NCBI RefSeq assembly: GCF_900119315.1
Contig: NZ_LT827010.1
Location: forward strand, 8,798,001-8,862,000
Origin: Actinoplanes sp. SE50/110
GTDB taxonomy: Bacteria > Actinomycetota > Actinomycetes > Mycobacteriales > Micromonosporaceae
Direction: 5' to 3'
Length of the DNA stretch: 64,000 nucleotides
A program made the translations under genes and the position numbers. The notes below the pieces were generated by a model. The model did not search any database. It saw nothing but the letters and a program-made list of their open reading frames with translations, and was not told the origin of the DNA. Positions 59,047 through 64,000 of the stretch are shown in pieces (within the stretch, counting starts at the first letter, position 1; each line of letters begins with the position of its first letter).

Positions 59047-59817
59047 ATGGCAGGCGCGAGCGACAACGGTGGCTGGCCGCCCGACGGCGGTTGGCCCGAT
59101 GAGCTGCCCGACCTCCCTGAGGAGTGGGGCGTGATCGTCATCCCCGACGATCTGTCCGAGCTGTCCGACGAGGTCGAGGCGGTGCGCGCCGAGCTGCACC
59201 TGACCACGGCGGCGACGCGCTGGCAGCGCCTGGCACGCCGCCCGTCGATGCGCCGGCTGCGCCGGGTCGGCACGCTGATGCTGCGCGCCCCGGTGCTGAT
59301 CGTCTCGATGGCCATCCTGGTGACCGTTGCCAGCCTGTTCGCCTCGGCCTGGCCGGGCCCGGTCCGCCAGCCGTCCGTGCAGCGCACCTCGGGCACGACG
59401 CCGGCCCCGAGCAACACGCTTCCGGCCCTGGAACTGGTCGCCGCCGACGGCAAGACGGTCCCGCTGCGCGGCCGGCTGCCGGCCGTGGTGCTGATCACAG
59501 ACGGTTGCGACTGCGCCGCCCTGGTCGCCGCGACGGCCGCCGCCGTCCGGTCCGACATCGCGGTCCTCGCCGTGTCGTCGGCGCGTCCCTCGGCGCCCAC
59601 CCCCACCGGACTGACCACCGCCCAGGCCCCGCCGTCCGACGGCAAGGCGGTCCGCTACCTGCAGGATCCCACCGGCGCCCTCCGCGAGCAGATGGGCCTC
59701 ACCGGGCAGGACGGCACCGCCGCCGCCATCCTGGTCAACGAGACGGGCACCATCCTCCGGAAGTTCCCGCACGTCGTCGCCGTCGAGTCCATCCAGCCCG
59801 ATCTGCAGCGCCTCTGA
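59047..59817 (+). CDS. Membrane protein with external thioredoxin-like domain
   Basis: 256 residues. An acidic cytoplasmic head (1-55, DELPDLPEEWG; DDLSELSDEVEAV) and basic segment lead to one helix (APVLIVSMAILVTVASLF). The external domain looks like a peroxiredoxin/AhpC-TSA fold: LPALELVAADGKTVPLRGRLPAVVLITDGCDC. The CxC-type Cys pair is where thioredoxins have CxxC, so redox activity is uncertain. The last codons and stop lie inside a 14-bp repeat array. Next to carD, as in related genomes by inference. Confidence 0.75.
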   Translation: MAGASDNGGWPPDGGWPDELPDLPEEWGVIVIPDDLSELSDEVEAVRAELHLTTAATRWQRLARRPSMRRLRRVGTLMLRAPVLIVSMAILVTVASLFASAWPGPVRQPSVQRTSGTTPAPSNTLPALELVAADGKTVPLRGRLPAVVLITDGCDCAALVAATAAAVRSDIAVLAVSSARPSAPTPTGLTTAQAPPSDGKAVRYLQDPTGALREQMGLTGQDGTAAAILVNETGTILRKFPHVVAVESIQPDLQRL

Positions 59818-59908
59818 CCGGCCGCCTCTGACCGGCCGCCTCTGACCGGCCGCCTCTGACCGGCCGCCTCTGACCGGCCGCCTCTGACCGGCCGGCTCTG
59901 ACCGGCTG
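59811..59908. repeat. 14-bp tandem repeat, seven units
   Basis: CCTCTGACCGGCCG is repeated six times perfectly from 59811 and once with changes (59895-59908). The first unit supplies the last sense codon and the TGA stop of the preceding gene. Fourteen is not a multiple of three, so changes in copy number do not alter the protein. Confidence 0.95.
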
Positions 59909-60030
59909 ACACCGAGCGACCGCCCCCGGAAGCCCGGACGATGCGGAAAGCCGCACACGACCGCATTACCTGATTACCTCCAACTGCCCAAAAGGGCCAA
60001 GAGGTCATATCGCCTTGTCAGCCCACAACA
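59909..60030. other. Spacer between repeat arrays
   Basis: No gene seen. The stretch is relatively A/T-rich (CCGCATTACCTGATTACCTCC) and has small stems such as TGCGG-AAA-CCGCA and GCCC-AAAA-GGGC, possible weak terminators for the two converging genes. Confidence 0.35.
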
Positions 60031-60132
60031 GGCGGAACCCGATCCCGAAGCAGGCGCGAACCCGGGCGGAACCCGATCCCGAAGCAGGCGCGAACCCGGG
60101 CGGAACCCGATCCCGAAGCAGGCGCGAACCCG
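60031..60132. repeat. 34-bp perfect tandem repeat, three units
   Basis: Units at 60031-60064, 60065-60098 and 60099-60132 are identical and are followed by a partial fourth. The array is 22 bases past the stop of the minus-strand gene at 60155. Confidence 0.95.
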
Positions 60133-60154
60133 GTCGGAGTCTCCGAGAAGGCGA

Positions 60155-60598
60155 TCAGGCGCGCTGAAGGGTGTAGCGGAAGACGACCGGCCCCTCGCCC
60201 TCGGCGGTGACCCGCAGCCGCAACTCGGTCCCGACCCCCACCGAGAACACCTGCGGTGTCCGGGTCCCGGAGCAGTTCAGCCCGAGCCCGCTCTCCGGTC
60301 CCCCGAAGCTCACCCGCGCCCGGCTCCCGTCCGGCCCCGCGCAGATCACCGAGACCTGGAACGTTCCGCCGTCGAGGTCGGACACCTTCTCGTAGTCCTG
60401 TCGCGGAGCCAGCGCCACGGTCTCGGCGGCCTCCTGGTCCCCGGTTTCCGGCAGCAGCTGTTCGGCGGTGAGCCGCCAGGTGAGCAGGCGCGGATCGGAG
60501 GCGTCCCGCGGTGCGGCGCGCCACCACCAGGTGCCGCCCGCCGCCAGGACCAGGGCGGCCAGCCCATGCAGGATGGCGCCCCGTCCCCGTTCGCTCAC
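60155..60598 (-). CDS. Small membrane-anchored protein, function unknown
   Basis: 147 residues. One N-terminal helix (GAILHGLAALVLAAGGTWWW) and an external beta-rich domain of about 110 residues ending TAEGEGPVVFRYTLQRA. Two cysteines (VICAGPDG, GLNCSGTR) may pair. No domain recognised. Flanked on both sides by tandem repeats of 34 bp. Confidence 0.68.
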   Translation of the reverse strand: MSERGRGAILHGLAALVLAAGGTWWWRAAPRDASDPRLLTWRLTAEQLLPETGDQEAAETVALAPRQDYEKVSDLDGGTFQVSVICAGPDGSRARVSFGGPESGLGLNCSGTRTPQVFSVGVGTELRLRVTAEGEGPVVFRYTLQRA

Positions 60599-60676
60599 GC
60601 TCCGACTGTAGTGACCTCATCGACCGAGCAGTAGTGACCCTCCCCCACCCAGCCGCCACAACCGGAGCCGCCGCAG

Positions 60677-60778
60677 CCCAACGAGCCGCCACCGGCGAAG
60701 CCCGCCGCAGCCCAACGAGCCGCCACCGGCGGAGCCCGCCGCAATCCAACGAGCCGCCACCGACGGAGCCGACGAAGC
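60677..60778. repeat. Second 34-bp tandem repeat, three units
   Basis: Units at 60677-60710, 60711-60744 and 60745-60778 share CCAACGAGCCGCCACCG; the third is diverged. The sequence is unrelated to the array at 60031, though the period is the same. It begins just past the type III PKS stop (60789) on the minus strand. Confidence 0.9.
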
Positions 60779-60788
60779 CCGACCAGTC

Positions 60789-61853
60789 TCACCCCCGAGG
60801 CGACAACTCCAACAACGCCCCGTAGAGCGTCAACCCCGGCCCGAAAGCGAGCATCACCACCCGCCGCGGCGGACTCGCCCGGTTGCGCAGCGCGTTCAGC
60901 ACCAGCAGCACCGTCGGCGACGAACAGTTCCCGTACGCCGAGAGCACCCCCCGCGACGCCTCCAGCGCCCCGTCGTCGAGCCCGAGCCGCTCCTGCACCA
61001 CGTCCAGGATCCGTGGCCCGCCCGGGTGCACCGCCCACCCGTCCACATCCGCGATCTCCAGCCCGTGCCGCCCGAGCAGCTCCGCCACCATCGCCCGCAC
61101 GTGCACGGACAGCACCGCGGGCACTTCCGGGGACAGCCCCATCCGGAATCCGAGGTCGGTCACCTCCCACGTCATGTGTCCGGTGGTGGTGCTGTCGGTG
61201 ACCGCGGCGAGCTCGCGCACCGCGTATCCGGGGAGGCCGGCCGAGGCCGGGGTGAGCACGGTGGCCGCGGCCGCGTCGGAGAAGAGCGCGTGCGAGACGA
61301 TCTGCTGGACGTCGGGCGCGCCGGCGCCGACCGGCTGCATGTGCAGGCTGGTCAGCTCGGTGCACAGGAGCAGGGCCGGCCGACCGCGGGCGACCACGTG
61401 GTCACTCACCGCGCCCAGCCCCGGCAACGCGGCGTAACACCCCATGTGGCCGACAAAGAGGCGCTGCACGCCGGGTGACATGGCGAGGTCCCGGGCGAGC
61501 AGGATGTCCAGCCCGGGGGTGGCGTAGCCGGTGCACGAGCAGACCGCGAAGAGTCCGACGTCGGCGGCGGCGAGCCCGGCGTCGGCGAGGGCCCGTTCCG
61601 CCGCGGCCCGGCCCAGCGGGACCGCCTCGTCCTGGTAGCGCCGCATCCGCCGCTCGGTGGACCAGCCGGAGACGTCCTCCTTGAGCGGGCTCACCGCGGC
61701 CTGCCGGGTGACCACCCCGGAGTTCGCGAAGATGCGCCGGGCCAGGCCGCGCCGCCCGTTCGCGTAGTGCTGGGCGAAGAAGCCGTCCCACAGGTCGTTC
61801 TGCACGGTGGACGGGGGCAACGCCACGCCCATCCCGCTGATCACCGCTGTCAC
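60789..61853 (-). CDS. Type III polyketide synthase
   Basis: 354 residues from GTG 61853, overlapping the methyltransferase stop as GTGA. The thiolase-fold triad is Cys139 (FVGHMGCYAAL), His276 (WAVHPGGPRI) and Asn309 (YGNCSSPTVL). FAVCSCTGYATPGLD and the C-terminal FGPGLTLYGALLEL are typical. It extends an acyl-CoA starter with malonyl-CoA and cyclises it, often to alkylresorcinols, pyrones or quinone precursors. With the methyltransferase and the divergent UbiA prenyltransferase it makes a likely prenylated phenolic lipid or quinone cluster. Confidence 0.93.
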   Translation of the reverse strand: MTAVISGMGVALPPSTVQNDLWDGFFAQHYANGRRGLARRIFANSGVVTRQAAVSPLKEDVSGWSTERRMRRYQDEAVPLGRAAAERALADAGLAAADVGLFAVCSCTGYATPGLDILLARDLAMSPGVQRLFVGHMGCYAALPGLGAVSDHVVARGRPALLLCTELTSLHMQPVGAGAPDVQQIVSHALFSDAAAATVLTPASAGLPGYAVRELAAVTDSTTTGHMTWEVTDLGFRMGLSPEVPAVLSVHVRAMVAELLGRHGLEIADVDGWAVHPGGPRILDVVQERLGLDDGALEASRGVLSAYGNCSSPTVLLVLNALRNRASPPRRVVMLAFGPGLTLYGALLELSPRG

Positions 61854-62581
61854 GCCGCCGCCTGTCCGAGAGGTTTGTGACCGACGGCCTGGTAGAGGAT
61901 CGCCGGGGAGAAGGTGGGCAGGATGCGGCCCAGGGGCCGGCCGGGCCGGGGCGGGCGGCGGCTCAGCCAGCGGGCCAGGCCGGTGAGGCTGGGACGGACG
62001 CCGCGCACCGCCAGCCGCACGCCGTGCCGGGCGAACTCGGCCCGCAGCCGGTGCGGCGACACGAACAGGGCCGGGTCGTGCAGCCCGGCCGGGGCCACGC
62101 CGACCCGCTCCCCGAGGGTGACCGTGACGAACCGGCTCAGCGCGGTGTCGTTGACCGTGTCGAGCACCACCCGGCCGCCGGGGCGCAGCACCCGGCACAG
62201 CTCGGCGACGGTGCCGCCGAGGTCGGTGACGTGCTCCAAGATCTCGCCGGCCACCACCACGTCGGCCGCGCCGTCGGCGAGCGGCAGCGCGGTCACGTCC
62301 CCGGCGACCGGGACGACGCCCTCCCGGGCGGCCCGGGTCAGCCCGGCGCGGCGCAGGTCGATCCCGACGTGGTGATAGCCGAGGTCGCGGACGTGCGGCG
62401 CGAGCAGGCCACCACCGCAGCCGGCGTCGAGCAGCACCCGGCCCGGCCCGGCCGGCCGCGGGATCAGCTCGGCGCGGGCGGCGGCCAGCCAGTGCAGCAG
62501 CTCGAAGCCGCCGCCGGGACGCCACCACTCGCCGGCCAGTTCGTCGTACTGGCACGGATCGTTGCGCCGCATCGACACCAT
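61850..62581 (-). CDS. UbiG-like class I SAM methyltransferase
   Basis: 243 residues from ATG 62581; ATG 62572 is equally possible and the longer frame is rejected. It opens NDPCQYDELAGEWWRPGGGFELLHWL, like UbiG. The SAM-binding loop is LLDAGCGGGLLAPHVRDLG, with acidic GIDLRR and post-motif VVAGEILEHV. It probably O-methylates the type III PKS product (hydroquinone or resorcinol). Coupled upstream of the PKS gene by GTGA. Confidence 0.88.
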   Translation of the reverse strand: MVSMRRNDPCQYDELAGEWWRPGGGFELLHWLAAARAELIPRPAGPGRVLLDAGCGGGLLAPHVRDLGYHHVGIDLRRAGLTRAAREGVVPVAGDVTALPLADGAADVVVAGEILEHVTDLGGTVAELCRVLRPGGRVVLDTVNDTALSRFVTVTLGERVGVAPAGLHDPALFVSPHRLRAEFARHGVRLAVRGVRPSLTGLARWLSRRPPRPGRPLGRILPTFSPAILYQAVGHKPLGQAAA

Positions 62582-62668
62582 GTGATCGAGACTCGCACGG
62601 TTGCGCCCCGCCCACCACCGGGCGGGCCCGGCTTGTGGACAACCCGGGCCGGTGGACAATGGCCGTTC

Positions 62669-63502
62669 ATGGATCGCCGAAGGTCATTGGCCCTGCTGCG
62701 CGCCGCCCACCCGGAGCCGGGCGCGGCCGTCACCGTCGCCATGACGCTGCTGGCCGTGGGCGCCGGGCACCGCGCCGGGCGGCTGCTCTGCGTGTTCCTG
62801 GCGGTCGCGGCGACCCAGCTCGCGGTCGGCTGGGTCAACGACTGGCTGGACGCCGACCGGGACCGGCGGGCCGGACGCCGGGACAAGCCGATCGCGGACG
62901 GTGCCGTGTCACGGCGTACCGTCGGCGTCGCGGGTCTGGTGGCGGCCCTGGCCGCGCCGGTCGCGGCGCTTCCGCTGGGCGCGGCCGCCACCGTGACGAT
63001 CGCGGTGGCCGCGGTCTTCGGCCTGCTCTACGACTGGCCGTTGAAATCGACGGCGTTCTCGGTGCTGCCCTATCTGATCGCGTTCGGGCTGCTGCCCGCC
63101 TTCGTGGTGGTCGGCCTGCCCGGGCATCCGTCGCCGCCGGTCTGGCTGGTGGCGGCGGCCGGGCTGCTCGGCGCCGGCGCGCACTTCGCCAACGTGCTGC
63201 CCGATCTGGACGACGACGCGGCGACCGGGGTGCGCGGTCTGCCGCACCGGATCGGTGCCGGCGGTTCCCGCCTGGCGGCCGCGGCGTTGCTGCTGGGCGC
63301 TACCGCGACGCTGGTGCTGGGCCCGCCCGGAGCGCCGTCGTGGTCGGGGTGGGCGGCCGGCGCGGCCGCCGTCGTGGTCCTGCCGATCGGGGGGTACGCC
63401 GCCGCCCGCGCCCGTGGCCGGCCGGTCGCTCTGTTCCGGGCGGTGATGGTGGTCGCCCTGATCGACGTTCTCTTGTTGATCTTCAGCGGGCCGGTGGTGT
63501 GA
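62669..63502 (+). CDS. UbiA-family prenyltransferase
   Basis: 277 residues with seven to nine helices. The first Asp-rich motif is VNDWLDADRD (Asn57, Asp58, Asp61, Asp65), and the second is VLPDLDDDAATG (about 178-190). These bind the Mg2+-prenyl diphosphate. It lies divergent to the methyltransferase/PKS genes with 87 bases between them and likely attaches an isoprenyl chain to their aromatic product. Other UbiA jobs (menaquinone, heme, digeranylglyceryl transfer) cannot be excluded. The start ATG lies 62669, rejecting the longer frame. Confidence 0.88.
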   Translation: MDRRRSLALLRAAHPEPGAAVTVAMTLLAVGAGHRAGRLLCVFLAVAATQLAVGWVNDWLDADRDRRAGRRDKPIADGAVSRRTVGVAGLVAALAAPVAALPLGAAATVTIAVAAVFGLLYDWPLKSTAFSVLPYLIAFGLLPAFVVVGLPGHPSPPVWLVAAAGLLGAGAHFANVLPDLDDDAATGVRGLPHRIGAGGSRLAAAALLLGATATLVLGPPGAPSWSGWAAGAAAVVVLPIGGYAAARARGRPVALFRAVMVVALIDVLLLIFSGPVV

Positions 63503-63596
63503 TCCACAGCGGCCGGATGGATGGGTCGGCGCACGCGGCTGTTTGCCGCCCACTAGGCTGATCTCACACCTTGGTGTCGCTATTTGGAGGATCGTG

Positions 63597-64000
63597 ATGC
63601 GCTCGCTGGTAACCCGTCGCGCCGCCCTGGTCGCGGGTGTCGCCACCGTCGGTGCCATCGCGCTGGCCGGTTGCTCGGCCGGTCAGGTCGCCGAGACCGC
63701 CATCCTGAACACGCCGATCGAGGGTGTGAACGCGGACGCCCTCGCCACCGACGGCACCGTCAGCGTGGCCGTGCGCAACGCGCAGGTGGCCTACAACGGC
63801 GTCAAGGGCTACGCCAAGGGCGAGAACGCGCCGCTCGATCTGAACCTTTACAACCGGACGGCAAGCCCGGTCACCGTGTCGATCAGCAGCACCCCGGCCA
63901 ACCGGCCGCAGGTCGTCTCGGGCACCCAGGTCGGCTTCGTGAAGGCGGCCGCGCCGACCACCGCGGCGGCCGTTCCGGGCGCCTCCTCGGCCCCGGCCCA
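63597..64000 (+). CDS. lpqE: LpqE-like lipoprotein, 3' end missing
   Basis: About 134 residues to the window edge. ATG 63597 is six bases after GGAGG (a GTG at 63594 is too close). The signal MRSLVTRRAALVAGVATVG ends in lipobox LAGC (Cys25), with a twin Arg that would also suit Tat export. The mature part, AGQVAETAIL...DGTVSVAVRNAQVAY...PLDLNLYNRTASPVTVS, follows the pattern of mycobacterial LpqE, an Ig-like copper-chaperone-fold lipoprotein. LpqE is also near carD in M. tuberculosis. The Pro/Ala-rich end is cut off here. Confidence 0.8.
   Translation, partial: MRSLVTRRAALVAGVATVGAIALAGCSAGQVAETAILNTPIEGVNADALATDGTVSVAVRNAQVAYNGVKGYAKGENAPLDLNLYNRTASPVTVSISSTPANRPQVVSGTQVGFVKAAAPTTAAAVPGASSAPA

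Noticed and set aside
60031..60132. 34-bp repeats as a CRISPR array
   Set aside because: Units are directly adjacent, with no spacers, and no cas genes are nearby.

Overview
The window is a very GC-rich actinobacterial chromosome segment. Evidence is GC at nearly every third codon position, frequent GTG starts, ATGA/GTGA gene coupling, a CarD regulator, an LpqE-like lipoprotein, AfsR/SARP and DUF3263 proteins, and an order carD-ispD-ispF ... cysS-rlmB that recalls other actinobacteria. The gene mix (type III PKS with UbiA prenyltransferase, many secreted beta-propellers) fits Micromonosporaceae and an Actinoplanes-like genus best; that placement is an inference. No insertion sequence, prophage or CRISPR array was seen.

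Layout. 0-6.4 kb: a truncated alpha/beta hydrolase, a CDC48-type double AAA ATPase with a degenerate first ATPase module, a DUF3263 protein, an ABC-2 exporter and a DeoR regulator. 6.5-9.5 kb: a coupled amino-sugar operon (SIS isomerase/deaminase, ROK kinase, NagA). 9.5-13.2 kb: a second ABC-2 exporter coupled to a two-component system. 13.2-21.3 kb: MBL hydrolase/MarR divergon with a double palindromic operator, a PAP2 protein, a secreted trypsin-like protease, a DUF4032 kinase-like protein, a two-Rossmann ion channel and small genes. 21.4-24.7 kb: a PQQ-like propeller, an MsmK/UgpC sugar ATPase and tRNA-Thr(UGU). 24.8-34.0 kb: an ALF-repeat locus. 34.1-36.6 kb: rlmB and cysS. 36.7-56.5 kb: subtilase, two unrelated fumarases, a large SARP regulator, a tyrosine-catabolism group (Lrp, hppD, RDD, Pat), an MFS/ROK divergon, more propellers and a TPR protein. 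56.6-58.7 kb: ispF, ispD, carD. 59-64 kb: small membrane proteins, a type III PKS/methyltransferase/UbiA mini-cluster and a truncated LpqE-like gene.

The most interesting part is the ALF-repeat locus. A 1478-residue secreted polymorphic toxin (ALF repeats, Ala-rich coiled coil, Hint self-cleavage domain, RNase A-like C-terminus), a probable immunity gene and a secreted ALF/FG-GAP protein form one leftward operon. A divergent gene encodes a near-identical ALF N-terminus joined to an unrelated seven-repeat C-terminus. I suggest that the two ALF-propeller proteins are interchangeable surface or adaptor partners of the toxin.

A second theme is short tandem-repeat arrays (14, 34, 34 and 57 bp units) placed directly at or after the stop codons of four genes between 57.3 and 60.8 kb.
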